A stretch of 64,000 nucleotides of DNA, from positions 62,001 through 126,000 of the forward strand of contig CAMEDD010000001.1 in the NCBI GenBank assembly GCA_945913285.1. The letters run 5' to 3'. The first letter of the stretch is position 1. Each line of letters starts with the position of its first letter. Under the pieces are notes generated by a model that worked only from the letters and a program-made list of their open reading frames with translations, did no database searches and was not told the origin of the DNA. This DNA comes from Candidatus Sulfopaludibacter sp. SbA3. Its GTDB lineage: Bacteria; Pseudomonadota; Alphaproteobacteria; Caulobacterales; Hyphomonadaceae. A program made the position numbers and the translations under genes. Of this stretch, positions 1 through 8,244 are shown in pieces.

Positions 1-1620
1 CGCAACTTCGTGCGCGCAGGCGCAGCGCTGGCGCCGGACGTTCAGGCCGAAGTTGCGAAAATCAACGAGGAACTCTCAGGCCTGACGACGCAGTACGGCC
101 AGAACCTGCTCGCCGAAACGAAGGCCTTCAAACTAGAAGTGACTGACCCTTCCCGTCTCGGCGGCCTGACTGACGACTTCCGCAACGCGCTGAAAGTGGA
201 CGCCGAAAACAAGTGGGTCGTGGGCCTCGACCGCTCCGTGTACGAAGGGTTCATGACCAGCGCGAATGACCGCGAGCTGCGCAAACAGCTGTTTGACGGT
301 TACCGCCTGCGCGCAGATTCGGGCGAGTTCGACAATGGCACGCTCGCGATCAAGATCGCGCAGCTGCGCGCCAAGCGCGCCGAGCTGATGGGCTATCAGA
401 GCCACGCCCACTACGTGCTTCAGAACCGTATGGCCCGCACGCCGGAGGCGGCGCTGGAATTCCTGGTGAAGGTGCTGGAACCCGGCCTCGTGCGCGCCGC
501 CGAAGAAAAATCCGACATGGACAAGCTCGCGGGCTTCGCCATCGAAGGCCATGACTGGTGGCACTATGCGGAGAAAGTCCGCGCCGACAAATACGCCTTC
601 GACGAGAGCCAGCTGCGCCCATACTTCGAACTGGGCCGTACCCGCGACGGCGCATTTGAAGTGGCCGCGCGGCTGTTCAACATCACGCTCGAGCCTGTCG
701 AGGTCGCGGGCTGGCATCCGGGCGTGGAAGCCTTCGACGTGAAGGATAACGAGACGGGCGAACATCTCGGCCTGTTCATGATGGACCAGTTCTCGCGCGA
801 TTCGAAACGCGGCGGCGCCTGGATGAGCGCTTACCGCGAAGCGTCTGCTCTGGATGGCAAGACCATCCGGCCGATTATCACTAACAACATGAACATGGTG
901 CCGCCCGCCGACGGCCAGCCCGCGCTGATGTCCTTCGACGAAGTGAACACGCTGTTCCATGAATTTGGCCACGGCCTGCACGGCCTGCTTACCCAGATCC
1001 GCTACCCGTCCTTCTCGGGCACGTATGGCGGCCCGGACTATGTCGAGTTCCCGGCCCAAGTTCTGGAACACTGGGCCGGTGAGCCGCAGGTGCTCGCCGA
1101 ATATGCCCGCCACTACCAGACCGGCGAAGTGATCCCGCAAGCGCTCATCGACAAGATGAACAATGCCGCGACCTTCAACCAGGGTTTCAAGACGACCGAG
1201 TACATCGCGGCCTCGCTTATCGACCTTCACTGGCACATGCTGACCGCCGAGGAGGCCGCCAGAATCACCGACGCGCGCGACTTCGAACTCGAAGTTCTGA
1301 AGAAGTACAAGATCCCCGAAGTGATCGAGCCGCGTTACCGGACGACTTATTTCTCGCACATCTTCGATGGCGGTTACGGCGCGGGCTATTATTCCTATCT
1401 GTGGGCTGAAATTCTGGATGCTGATGGTTTCGACGCATTTAAGCAATCTGGCGACATCTACAATCCGGAACTCGCCGCCAAGCTCAAGCAATGGGTGTAC
1501 GAGTCCGGCGGCCTGCGCGAGACGGGCGAACTCTACCGCAACTTCCGCGGCTCGGACCCCGGCATTGAGCCTTTGCTGCGCAATCGCGGCTTCGCGCCCC
1601 CTTCGCCTGCCGGGGGGTGA
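1..1620 (+). CDS. M3 family metallopeptidase (peptidyl-dipeptidase Dcp-like), 5' truncated
   Basis: This is a zinc peptidase of the M3 (thimet oligopeptidase/Dcp) family, which cleaves short peptides left by protein turnover. The zinc motif HEFGH is encoded at 958-972 and sits in the family context FHEFGHGLHG. The downstream stretch around GGPDYVEFPAQVLEHW carries the third-ligand glutamate region typical of M3 enzymes. The frame is open from base 1, so the true start lies upstream and about 540 residues of a usual 680-720 are present. The GTG at 10 is internal. The gene ends at a strong hairpin shared with convergent ptsN. Whether it acts as a dipeptidyl carboxypeptidase or an oligopeptidase cannot be decided here. 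Confidence 0.93.
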   Translation, partial: RNFVRAGAALAPDVQAEVAKINEELSGLTTQYGQNLLAETKAFKLEVTDPSRLGGLTDDFRNALKVDAENKWVVGLDRSVYEGFMTSANDRELRKQLFDGYRLRADSGEFDNGTLAIKIAQLRAKRAELMGYQSHAHYVLQNRMARTPEAALEFLVKVLEPGLVRAAEEKSDMDKLAGFAIEGHDWWHYAEKVRADKYAFDESQLRPYFELGRTRDGAFEVAARLFNITLEPVEVAGWHPGVEAFDVKDNETGEHLGLFMMDQFSRDSKRGGAWMSAYREASALDGKTIRPIITNNMNMVPPADGQPALMSFDEVNTLFHEFGHGLHGLLTQIRYPSFSGTYGGPDYVEFPAQVLEHWAGEPQVLAEYARHYQTGEVIPQALIDKMNNAATFNQGFKTTEYIAASLIDLHWHMLTAEEAARITDARDFELEVLKKYKIPEVIEPRYRTTYFSHIFDGGYGAGYYSYLWAEILDADGFDAFKQSGDIYNPELAAKLKQWVYESGGLRETGELYRNFRGSDPGIEPLLRNRGFAPPSPAGG

Positions 1621-1643
1621 GCCCCGCGCGCTGGCTCAAAACG

Positions 1644-1673
1644 AAAACCCCGCCAGGGATGGCGGGGCTTTTC
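1644..1673. terminator. Bidirectional rho-independent terminator
   Basis: A 7-bp stem, CCCCGCC (1648-1654) and GGCGGGG (1661-1667), encloses a six-base loop. It has an A-run on the left and a T-run on the right, so it can end both the plus-strand peptidase gene and the minus-strand hpf-ptsN unit. Confidence 0.85.
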
Positions 1674-1695
1674 ATTGCGGCCTTGAAGGGGACGT

Positions 1696-2160
1696 TCAGC
1701 CTCGGACCGATTCCTTGCCGAGCAACGCGCGCACGTCCTCGACCGTCCTCGCCTTGCGCAGCGCCTCGCGGACAGGCGGCTGCCGGAAAACCCGGCTGAC
1801 CTGGGCCAGCGCACGCAGGTGTTCGGCGCCGGAACCGTCCGGCGCCAGCAGCATGAACACAAGATCGCAGGGGCGTTCGTCAATCGCTTCGAACTCGACG
1901 CCTTTCAGGAGGCGCATGAACCCGCCCACCGGGCGCTCAAGGCCGGCAAGACGCGCGTGCGGAATGGCAACACCTTCACCGACGCCCGTGGAGCCCAGCC
2001 GCTCGCGTTCCATCACGGCATCCTCGATCTCGCGCGCGCCAATACCGGTGGCCTCGCTCAAGGCTTCGCAAAGCACCTGGATCGCCTGCTTGCGGCTCGA
2101 CGCTTCGTGCAGCGGGATGATCACCCCGCCCTGCAACAAGGCACTCAAATCGGTTGGCAT
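1696..2160 (-). CDS. ptsN: PTS IIA-like nitrogen-regulatory protein PtsN
   Basis: This cytosolic phosphoacceptor belongs to the nitrogen-type phosphotransferase system (PtsP-PtsO-PtsN). That system signals nitrogen and potassium status and does not transport sugar. The 154-residue length is normal for a single EIIA domain. The phosphorylated histidine is about residue 68, in the motif GVGEGVAIPHAR. It lies just downstream of hpf on the same strand with a 21-bp gap, the usual hpf-ptsN order. In many proteobacteria rpoN precedes hpf, but here it does not. The identification is firm; its target in this organism is unknown. Confidence 0.95.
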   Translation of the reverse strand: MPTDLSALLQGGVIIPLHEASSRKQAIQVLCEALSEATGIGAREIEDAVMERERLGSTGVGEGVAIPHARLAGLERPVGGFMRLLKGVEFEAIDERPCDLVFMLLAPDGSGAEHLRALAQVSRVFRQPPVREALRKARTVEDVRALLGKESVRG

Positions 2161-2181
2161 GACTCTACGTTTCCGTAACGC

Positions 2182-2772
2182 TCAGGAGCGCGGCGTGTTG
2201 GCGGGATCAACCCAACCAATGTGCCCGTCCGGCCGGCAGTAGACCATATTCAACCCGTCATGACCAGCATTTCGGAACATCAATGCCGGAACATCTTGCA
2301 ATTCGAGCTGCATCACTGCCTCCGAAACGGTCATCGTTCGTATCTGGACGCTCGTTTCCGCAACCGTGAGAGGAGCATCGCCCACCTCAATGCCCGCATC
2401 TTCTGAATCATCCGTGTCCGAGACCTGGATGAGCATTTCCGAAGCTGCCTGGGCCGGGAGCGGCAGTGGCGCGGCGGCGTGGTGGTCCCTCAGGCGGCGC
2501 TTGTAGCGGCGCACCCGCTTTTCCATCTTCTCGAGGCTGACTTCCAGCGCGGCATACGGATCGTCGGCGCGCCCGGTCGATTGCAGCACGATGCCGGACG
2601 GCAGGTGTACGTTGCAATCGACTTCGACGAAGGGGCCTTGCTGGGAGACGAACACGCTCGCCTCGCCGGTCCGGGTAAAGTATTTCGCGACGGCGGCTTC
2701 CAGTCCGGCTTCGATGCGGTCTCGCATCGCTGCGCCGAGGTTCATATGTTTGCCGGTGATCTGAATCTGCAT
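2182..2772 (-). CDS. hpf: Ribosome hibernation promoting factor, long form
   Basis: This factor binds the 30S subunit in stationary phase and drives formation of inactive 100S ribosomes. The N-terminal domain (about residues 1-100) starts MQIQITGKHM and has the beta-alpha-beta fold of the S30AE/YfiA family, with the basic stretch KRVRRYKRRLRDHH at its end. The C-terminal domain (about 140-196, ending in MVYCRPDGHIGWVDP) marks the long, self-dimerising form. The ATG at 2772 was chosen because an AGGAG ribosome-binding site lies just upstream; the frame stays open further but with no homologous residues. It is probably co-transcribed with ptsN. Confidence 0.93.
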   Translation of the reverse strand: MQIQITGKHMNLGAAMRDRIEAGLEAAVAKYFTRTGEASVFVSQQGPFVEVDCNVHLPSGIVLQSTGRADDPYAALEVSLEKMEKRVRRYKRRLRDHHAAAPLPLPAQAASEMLIQVSDTDDSEDAGIEVGDAPLTVAETSVQIRTMTVSEAVMQLELQDVPALMFRNAGHDGLNMVYCRPDGHIGWVDPANTPRS

Positions 2773-2922
2773 GAGCGTCTCCTCTGTGCATGTCGGCAAT
2801 ACAGTATGACCCAAAGTAAACCCGCATGCGACCCCGAAAGGAGGCCCGGAATGGAGAAATTCTGTAACCTTCAAGACAATGTGCGACGGTCTCGCGACCA
2901 GATGCGGAAGATGGCCGGGCCG

Positions 2923-3168
2923 TCAATCAGGTCGCGCCGCGACATCCGCGCCCGGCAAGGCCCGCAAGTCGATCCCCTCAAACCGCGCGAGCTGCACAAG
3001 GATCCGGCTGTCATTCAGGATCAGCCCGGCTTGCCGTTACAGCGGCCACAGGTCCGCCGCCCGGTCCAGCCGCGCCTTGGCGTCGCCTGTGTCCATACGC
3101 TCAAAATCCAGCCCAAGTAAGTTTACCCCGACCCCCTCTCGGCAACCGGCCTGTGAAGCAAGCGTCAT
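2923..3168 (-). pseudogene. Possible decayed small gene with one in-frame stop
   Basis: On the minus strand an 82-codon frame starts at ATG 3166-3168, eight bases after the pspF stop, and runs to TGA at 2923-2925. It is broken only by a TAA at 3037-3039. Both halves use GC-rich third codon positions like the neighbouring genes. The peptide reads ...LDFERMDTGDAKARLDRAADLWPL, stop, then RQAGLILNDSRILVQLARFE... I do not recognise the family. It could be a genuine nonsense-mutated gene downstream of pspF, a 43-residue product, or chance openness in GC-rich DNA. The rest of the 2773-3174 interval shows no other gene. Confidence 0.3.
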
Positions 3169-3174
3169 TCCAGG

Positions 3175-4206
3175 TCAGCCACTGCCGCGCTCCGCCTTCG
3201 CATAGCCGTGCTTCTTCAGGAGGCCGCGCAGCTGGTGATAGGTGAGCCCGAGCGCCTCGGCCGCCCTTGCCTGATGGCCCTGCGCGCGGGCGAGGGCGGC
3301 GTCGAGGAGGCGCAGTTCGTAGAGGCGAACCGCTTCCGGAAAACCGCCCGGACCCGTCCATAAGCCGGGCGCTTCGTGCAGACGGTTTATGGGCGGTTTT
3401 TCCGCAGGCGCCGACGGCCTCCAGGGCGAGGCAAACGGGTCCAGCGCGGCGGGGTCGAACTGCACCGGATCGTTCGGCGCAGTGATCAGCGCGCGGTGGG
3501 CGAGGCGTTCGGCGAAGTTGCGCAGCTCGCGCACATTGCCCGGCCAGTCATGCGCTTCGATCGCGGCAATGGCGGACGGCGCGAAGCCGGGAAAATCCTG
3601 CGCCAGTTCGACCGCCATGCGGCGCGCGAAGAGATCCGCCAGCAGGCTCTTGTCCCCTGCCCGCGCGCGCAGCGGCGGCAGTGTAATCACGTCGAAGGAC
3701 AGCCGGTCGAGCAGGTCCCAGCGGAACTTGCCGGCCTCCGCGAGGGCTGGCAGGTCGGCGTTCGTGGCGGCGACGATGCGGACATTCGTGACCAGCACTT
3801 TCGAGCCGCCGACGCGCTGGAACTCGCCATATTCGACGATGCGCAGCAGCCGCTCCTGCAGCGCCTGACCGGCGTTGGCGATCTCGTCGAGGAAGATTGT
3901 GCCGCCATCGGCGAGCTCGAAGCGGCCGCGCCGCATCTCGGTGGCGCCGGTGAACGAGCCGCGCTCATGGCCGAACAGTTCCGAATCGAGCAGCGTTTCC
4001 GACAACGCCGCGCATTTCACCTTCACGAACGGGCCATCCCAGCGCTTGGACAGGAAGTGCAAGCGCTCGCCGATCAGCTCCTTGCCGGTACCGCGCTCGC
4101 CGATCACCAGCACGGACCGGTCGAGCGGCGCGACCCGGCTCGCATGTTCGAGGGCGGTCAGCCAGGGCGGCGACTCGCCGACCAATTGTTTGGAATGGTC
4201 CTGCAT
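3175..4206 (-). CDS. pspF: Phage shock operon transcriptional activator PspF
   Basis: This is a sigma-54 enhancer-binding AAA+ ATPase that remodels RNA polymerase at the psp promoter and is held inactive by PspA. The 343-residue protein has no N-terminal receiver domain, as expected for PspF. Walker A is GERGTGKE (about 36-43), the sigma-54-contact loop is GSFTGA (about 83-88, one change from GAFTGA), and Walker B is GGTIFLDE (about 101-108). A Fis-type helix-turn-helix closes the C terminus (about 303-340). It is divergent from the psp genes across an AT-rich 208-bp region that should hold its upstream activator sites. Confidence 0.94.
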   Translation of the reverse strand: MQDHSKQLVGESPPWLTALEHASRVAPLDRSVLVIGERGTGKELIGERLHFLSKRWDGPFVKVKCAALSETLLDSELFGHERGSFTGATEMRRGRFELADGGTIFLDEIANAGQALQERLLRIVEYGEFQRVGGSKVLVTNVRIVAATNADLPALAEAGKFRWDLLDRLSFDVITLPPLRARAGDKSLLADLFARRMAVELAQDFPGFAPSAIAAIEAHDWPGNVRELRNFAERLAHRALITAPNDPVQFDPAALDPFASPWRPSAPAEKPPINRLHEAPGLWTGPGGFPEAVRLYELRLLDAALARAQGHQARAAEALGLTYHQLRGLLKKHGYAKAERGSG

Positions 4207-4340
4207 ACCGCCTGTTTAGCCAAAAACGTTTGTGTTTTCGACCAGTCTTTTCGTCAAAAAGCGCGATTGATTCTTAACGCGAAAGCCTCAAAAATCTTTT
4301 TCTTTATGTTTTACAGGGCTCTAAAGAATTAATCCCAAAC

Positions 4341-4355
4341 TGGCACGGTCCTTGA
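4341..4355 (+). promoter_or_regulatory. Sigma-54 (-24/-12) promoter of the psp operon
   Basis: The sequence TGGCACGGTCCTTGA matches the RpoN consensus TGGCACG-N4-TTGC with one change at the last position. It lies 60 bp before the first small gene of the psp operon and faces away from pspF. The 4207-4340 upstream stretch is unusually AT-rich for this genome, which fits a bendable region with IHF and PspF sites. Confidence 0.82.
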
Positions 4356-4414
4356 AAACAGAAAGGCCATCAGGCGACGGGCGTTGCCAACCCTCTAAAG
4401 GACAAAAGAAGACG

Positions 4415-4546
4415 ATGAACGACCAGGATTATCGCTACCCGCCCCGCTCCGACTCCGGCCGCTTTGGCCGCTGGCTGACCACGCGGTCAGCGGAGACATG
4501 GATGTTCTTTGCCGCAGGTATCTTCCTCGGCGGCTTCTTCTTCTGA
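4415..4546 (+). CDS. Small single-TM protein, first gene of the psp operon
   Basis: A 43-residue protein starts MNDQDYRYPP. It has a basic, tyrosine-rich N terminus and ends in one hydrophobic segment (about residues 29-43, MFFAAGIFLGGFFF) that finishes at the C terminus, as in a tail-anchored membrane peptide. It is the first gene after the sigma-54 promoter and precedes pspA by 26 bp. An AAAGGA site lies 12 bases before the ATG. I do not recognise the family. Its position suggests a role at the inner membrane, perhaps in tuning PspA, but that is inference. Confidence 0.65.
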   Translation: MNDQDYRYPPRSDSGRFGRWLTTRSAETWMFFAAGIFLGGFFF

Positions 4547-4572
4547 TCCGGGACCAAGAAAGGAAACTGACA

Positions 4573-5256
4573 ATGGGCCTCTTCTCCCGCCTCGGCGACA
4601 TCATCAACTCGAACCTCAATGCGATGCTCGATGGCGCCGAAAACCCCGAAAAAATCGCCCGGCTGATCATCCAGGAAATGGAAGACACGCTGGTCGAAGT
4701 GCGCACATCGGCTGCCCGCGCGATGGCCGACAAGAAAGAAATGGAACGCGAGATCGTCCATTTCGGAGCGGCGCGTGACGACTGGGCCGCCAAGGCAGAG
4801 CTCGCCATCGACAAGGGCCGCGAGGACCTTGCCCGCGGCGCGCTGCTTGCCAAGCAGAAGGCCGAAGCCGAGATCGTCCGCCGCCAGGAGGCGATGTTGA
4901 TCGCCGAGGAAGCCTTCCACCGCCGCCAGGAAGACCTCGTGAAGCTGCAGGCGAAACTCGACGAAGCCAAAGCCAAGCACCGTGCCCTCGTAATGCGCCG
5001 CGAAGCCGCCGAGCAACGCATCCGCATGCGCAGTCAGCTTTATGATGGCCGCGCTGACGAAGCGATCCTCCGTTACAATCAGCTGGAGCGGAAGGTGGAC
5101 GAGATGGAAGCCTATGCCGACGCAATCCGCGGCGTAGAGCCGAACCTTGCGCAGGAGTTTGCCGAGCTTGAGCAAAGCGACTCCGTCGAGAAGGAACTCA
5201 CCGCGCTGAAGGCCCGTAAAGGCAAGCCGGCGCCTTCGAAGAAGTCGGAGGGCTGA
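4573..5256 (+). CDS. pspA: Phage shock protein A
   Basis: PspA is the peripheral inner-membrane effector of the phage-shock response. It forms ESCRT-III-like oligomers that stabilise stressed membrane, and it inhibits PspF when unstressed. The 227-residue protein begins MGLFSRLGDIINSNLNAMLD, the amphipathic membrane-binding helix. A long charged coiled coil fills about residues 25-210, with the family stretch NPEKIARLIIQEMEDTLVEV. The ATG at 4573 follows an AGGAAAC site; the longer upstream frame overlaps the preceding small gene and is not conserved-looking. Confidence 0.95.
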   Translation: MGLFSRLGDIINSNLNAMLDGAENPEKIARLIIQEMEDTLVEVRTSAARAMADKKEMEREIVHFGAARDDWAAKAELAIDKGREDLARGALLAKQKAEAEIVRRQEAMLIAEEAFHRRQEDLVKLQAKLDEAKAKHRALVMRREAAEQRIRMRSQLYDGRADEAILRYNQLERKVDEMEAYADAIRGVEPNLAQEFAELEQSDSVEKELTALKARKGKPAPSKKSEG

Positions 5257-5259
5257 TCC

Positions 5260-5370
5260 ATGCTCACATCTATTCTGGTTCTCTCCAGCGTGCTCGCCGT
5301 CATCTGCGCACCGGGCCTCATCGCGCAAAGCCGCGAACACGCTCGCCGCCAGGATGAGGGAGACGTCTGA
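5260..5370 (+). CDS. 36-residue membrane micro-protein between pspA and pspB
   Basis: The product starts MLTSILVLSSVLAVICAPGL, a single hydrophobic segment, and ends in a charged tail (SREHARRQDEGDV). A strong GGAGGG ribosome-binding site sits seven bases upstream at 5247-5252, and its stop codon overlaps the pspB start by one base (TGATG), so it is very probably translated and coupled to pspB. I know no named psp component of this size at this place. Gene callers with a length cut-off will miss it. Confidence 0.65.
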   Translation: MLTSILVLSSVLAVICAPGLIAQSREHARRQDEGDV

Positions 5371-5636
5371 TGGATCAAGCCGCCATCGTTCTGATCGCCG
5401 TTTGCAGCGTACTTGCGCTGTTCGTCATCTTGCCGGGCATGATCCTCCACTACATCACGATGTGGCGGAAACAGAAAACCCTCCAGCCGGATGATGAGCG
5501 GATGCTCGAAGACCTGTGGCGGTCTGCCAAGGCGATGGAGCGGCGCATCGAGTCCCTCGAAGCCCTGCTCGAGAAATCCGAGGCGGACGCCCCGCGCCGT
5601 CCGCCTCGCCCCTCCCGCTCAACTCTTGAAGACTGA
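5370..5636 (+). CDS. pspB: Phage shock protein B
   Basis: PspB is an inner-membrane sensor/transducer that works with PspC to draw PspA away from PspF. The 88-residue product has an N-terminal membrane helix (about 5-30) followed by the PspB signature of a basic patch (MWRKQKTLQPDDERMLEDLW) and a short coiled coil (about 45-70). A GAGGGAG site at 5356-5362 precedes the ATG by seven bases, inside the preceding micro-gene. The C terminus is proline and arginine rich and somewhat longer than in enterobacteria. Confidence 0.88.
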   Translation: MDQAAIVLIAVCSVLALFVILPGMILHYITMWRKQKTLQPDDERMLEDLWRSAKAMERRIESLEALLEKSEADAPRRPPRPSRSTLED

Positions 5637-5648
5637 GGAAACACCTCC

Positions 5649-6065
5649 ATGTCCCGCACTTACGACCCCTACGGCTCCCCCAATCCGAAGCGCTTTTACC
5701 GCTCGCGCAATGACAGCGTCCTTGCCGGCGTGTGCGGCGGACTTGCCGAACGCTTTGGCTGGGACCCTTTGCTCGTCCGTATCCTGACCGTTCTCCTGAC
5801 CATCTTCATGATGGGTCCGGTGGCGATCATCGCCTATATCGTGACCTGCCTCGTGACCCCGCGCGCGCCGATAGGGTACGGAAATTTTTCCGCAGATGAA
5901 GACGCCTTCTGGCGCGGCGTCTCCGATCGCCCCCGAGCGACGTTCGGCACCATCAAGTATTCCTTCATGGACCTCGAAGAGCGCCTGAAGAACATTGAAC
6001 GCACAGTCACATCTGACGAATGGCGCCTGCGCCAGGAATTCAAAGACCTCGAGAAGGGCAACTGA
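5649..6065 (+). CDS. pspC: Phage shock protein C (PspC domain)
   Basis: This is the inner-membrane partner of PspB. The PspC domain occupies about residues 15-75, with the signature FYRSRNDSVLAGVCGGLAER followed by a hydrophobic segment (TVLLTIFMMGPVAIIAYIVTC). The C-terminal half is soluble and helical (LEERLKNIERTV...), likely a coiled coil that contacts PspA. It starts 12 bp after pspB behind a GAGGAAA site. Confidence 0.92.
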   Translation: MSRTYDPYGSPNPKRFYRSRNDSVLAGVCGGLAERFGWDPLLVRILTVLLTIFMMGPVAIIAYIVTCLVTPRAPIGYGNFSADEDAFWRGVSDRPRATFGTIKYSFMDLEERLKNIERTVTSDEWRLRQEFKDLEKGN

Positions 6066-6121
6066 CGCCTGCCCTTTCCACTCTGCCCAACACAGGACTT
6101 TTCCGACCAAGGACCGGACCA

Positions 6122-6307
6122 ATGAAACAGGGGACTCTTCTTCGCGACAACCGTCTGCTGGCGGCGCTGGCCTTCATGTTGATCGCAGCGGGCGTTTACG
6201 CAGCCCACCTGCAAGGCGGTGTGTCGATGGAGCTCGGCGACGTGCTGCTCAGCATCAAGTCGCATCAGGAAGGCGGCCTCGTTGTCTCCTTCATCAAGGC
6301 CCATTGA
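6122..6307 (+). CDS. Small membrane protein, last gene of the psp operon
   Basis: A 61-residue product starts MKQGTLLRDNRLLAALAF, with one membrane helix at about 12-30 and a 30-residue soluble tail (MELGDVLLSIKSHQEGG). It follows pspC by 56 bp on the same strand and ends six bases before the convergent mnmC stop. The place recalls enterobacterial pspD, but I see no clear sequence similarity. It is probably transcribed from the sigma-54 promoter at 4341; function is unknown. Confidence 0.6.
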   Translation: MKQGTLLRDNRLLAALAFMLIAAGVYAAHLQGGVSMELGDVLLSIKSHQEGGLVVSFIKAH

Positions 6308-6313
6308 AGCGCT

Positions 6314-8164
6314 TCAGCCGCGACGCAGCGCGCGCAAGACGAAGCGCATCGGGCTGACCGCCTGACGGGACGCGAGTGAAGCCGGGACGGGCGCTCCTGC
6401 AAGCTGCGCCGCGATCAGCTCCGCGGCCCACGGCGCCCAGGTGAAGCCGCGCGCGCCATATCCGCTGGCCACATAGATGCCGGCAAGAAGAGGGGCGTCT
6501 GCGTCAGCGGCACGCCCCTTTTTTACATCCGCGAAGCGCGTGACGGCCGCCGCCGGATCCGGCACAGCGCCAATCAACGGCAGTCGGTCCGGGGTCGTCG
6601 CCCGAAGGCTCGCCCGAGATTGCACATCCTCGCCTTCCGCATCGCGCACCCACCAGGGCGAGAGCCGTTTCAGGCCGGCCAGATTTTCATCGCGCGCGGC
6701 GAGCGTGCCATCAGCCGCGTAATCCGGACCCGAGGGCTCAAACGTTGCACCCCACAGACGGTCACTGCCTGCCGCAAGCGCATAGGTGCCGGACGCGAGC
6801 GCGGAAGGCGGCGCGGTGACATCCTGGGCGACGAAATCGACCTGGCCAAGGCGAGCCTCGAGCGGCAGGTGCGGCGCGAGATGGGCGGCATTCATGCCAT
6901 TGGCAAGGATGATGGCATCGAAAGCTTCTCCGTTGACGGAGCGTTTTTCGAATGAGATGTGAGCCGGCGCGCCGAAATGGCAGCTGGCACCGGCGAGCAA
7001 TCGCGCAATAAGCCCCGGAGGGCGCAGGATCAGCGCGCGCTTGTGGAGCAAACCACCTCCCCGCACAGCCTCCAGGTCTTCCAGCGGCAGGGGCGGGTCG
7101 GCCAGCAGCTTTTCGAACCTCGTGACCTCTGGCGCGTTGCGAGGCGATTGAAGAACATCCGAGACCTCCGCCTCCGGCATTCCGCGATAGAGTTCCCGGG
7201 CGGCGAGATAGGCATCGATCAGGAGTCCGGCTTCGGCAGTCGCGCCGGCATCGAGGCGCGGCATCAGGAGGGCGAGCGGATTGCCGCTGGCGCCGCTCGC
7301 AGGCGCCGGCGCAGGATCGAAGATATGCGCGGCGAAGCCATACCTGGTGAGCGCATGGGCAATTGCGGCGCCCGCAATGCCGGCGCCCAGGATCGCAACT
7401 CGGCGAGGCGGCGATGCGGGGCTACGCAGGCCATAGGGATCCGGCGCCGGCGCTGGGGGCGACTCGAGGCGCGCTTCGAGCCGCTCGCGCTTGCGCCCGT
7501 GCCCCTCGGCCTTGGTGACACTGAAGCCGGCCTCACTCAGGCCGCGGCGGACCGCGCCGGCGACCGTGAATGTGCCGAGCACGGCGCCAGGCTGAGACCG
7601 CGCGGCGATCTCCGGATAGATCCAGGCGCCCCACATATCTTCGTTCTTCGCGGGGCTGAAGCCGTCGAGGAACCAGGCATCGGCACGAAACGCGCTTTGC
7701 GGCAGGCAATCTCGGATATCGCCCAGATGCAGGACGAGCCGCACGCCTGCACCCGGAAAGACAATGTTGCGTACACCCCGGACAGGGCCGGGCCATTGCG
7801 CCAGCAGCGCGCCTGCTTCGGCCGCGAGCTGCGGCCAGGCGGCGAGCGCGCGGCGGGCATCTTCTGCCTGCAGCGGAAAACCCTCGAAACTGACAAAGGT
7901 CAGTTGGGCATCCGGTGACGGCCGGTGCGCCGACCAGAGTTGCCAGATGGCGAGGAAGTTGAGGCCGGTGCCGAAACCGGTTTCGGCGACGGTGAACTGC
8001 GCGCGCCCGGCCCAGGCCTCCGGCAGGCCGCAGCCTTTGAGGAAAACCGCGCGGCTTTCGGCCAGGCCGTCCTGTGCCGAGAAATACACGTCATCATGCC
8101 CCTCGGCGACGGGGGCGCCGTCCGCGCTCCATTTAATTCGGGGAAAAGTAAGCAAGCGTGCCAT
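6314..8164 (-). CDS. mnmC: Bifunctional tRNA mnm5s2U biosynthesis protein MnmC
   Basis: MnmC completes the 5-methylaminomethyl-2-thiouridine modification at the wobble base of several tRNAs. The N-terminal half (about 1-235) is the SAM-dependent methyltransferase (MnmD), with the motif [13 protein letters not shown] and [14 protein letters not shown]. The C-terminal half (about 250-616) is the FAD-dependent oxidase that removes the carboxymethyl group, beginning with the dinucleotide motif [10 protein letters not shown]. The 616-residue length fits the fused form. A perfect 9-bp inverted repeat lies seven bases before the start codon and covers the nearest purine-rich site. Confidence 0.94.
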   Translation of the reverse strand: MARLLTFPRIKWSADGAPVAEGHDDVYFSAQDGLAESRAVFLKGCGLPEAWAGRAQFTVAETGFGTGLNFLAIWQLWSAHRPSPDAQLTFVSFEGFPLQAEDARRALAAWPQLAAEAGALLAQWPGPVRGVRNIVFPGAGVRLVLHLGDIRDCLPQSAFRADAWFLDGFSPAKNEDMWGAWIYPEIAARSQPGAVLGTFTVAGAVRRGLSEAGFSVTKAEGHGRKRERLEARLESPPAPAPDPYGLRSPASPPRRVAILGAGIAGAAIAHALTRYGFAAHIFDPAPAPASGASGNPLALLMPRLDAGATAEAGLLIDAYLAARELYRGMPEAEVSDVLQSPRNAPEVTRFEKLLADPPLPLEDLEAVRGGGLLHKRALILRPPGLIARLLAGASCHFGAPAHISFEKRSVNGEAFDAIILANGMNAAHLAPHLPLEARLGQVDFVAQDVTAPPSALASGTYALAAGSDRLWGATFEPSGPDYAADGTLAARDENLAGLKRLSPWWVRDAEGEDVQSRASLRATTPDRLPLIGAVPDPAAAVTRFADVKKGRAADADAPLLAGIYVASGYGARGFTWAPWAAELIAAQLAGAPVPASLASRQAVSPMRFVLRALRRG

Positions 8165-8170
8165 TGCTCT

Positions 8171-8203
8171 GCCCTACCCGGCGCCCCCGCCTTTGGGTAG
8201 GGC
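8171..8203 (-). promoter_or_regulatory. Leader hairpin before mnmC
   Basis: GCCCTACCC (8171-8179) and GGGTAGGGC (8195-8203) form a perfect 9-bp inverted repeat with a 15-base loop. On the mnmC transcript the 3' arm (GGGTAGGGC) holds the only Shine-Dalgarno-like stretch and ends six bases before the start codon. The hairpin could therefore hide the ribosome-binding site. It lacks a T-run and is unlikely to be a terminator. Confidence 0.5.
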
Positions 8204-8212
8204 GCGGTTACT

Positions 8213-8237
8213 GGAACATAGTGCGCGGCCCTGCGTT
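8213..8237 (+). promoter_or_regulatory. EcfG-type general stress response promoter for the CsbD-like gene
   Basis: GGAAC at 8213-8217 and CGTT at 8234-8237 are separated by 16 bases, an exact match to the alphaproteobacterial sigma-EcfG consensus GGAAC-N16/17-CGTT. It lies 46 bp before the csbD-like start on the correct strand, and CsbD-family genes are known members of this regulon. Confidence 0.8.
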
Positions 8238-8244
8238 GACTGAA

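Noticed and set aside
133-1491. 452-codon open frame antisense to the M3 peptidase
   Set aside because: It is the complement of a clear peptidase with HEFGH; its protein is low-complexity and resembles no family, as expected from high-GC antisense openness.
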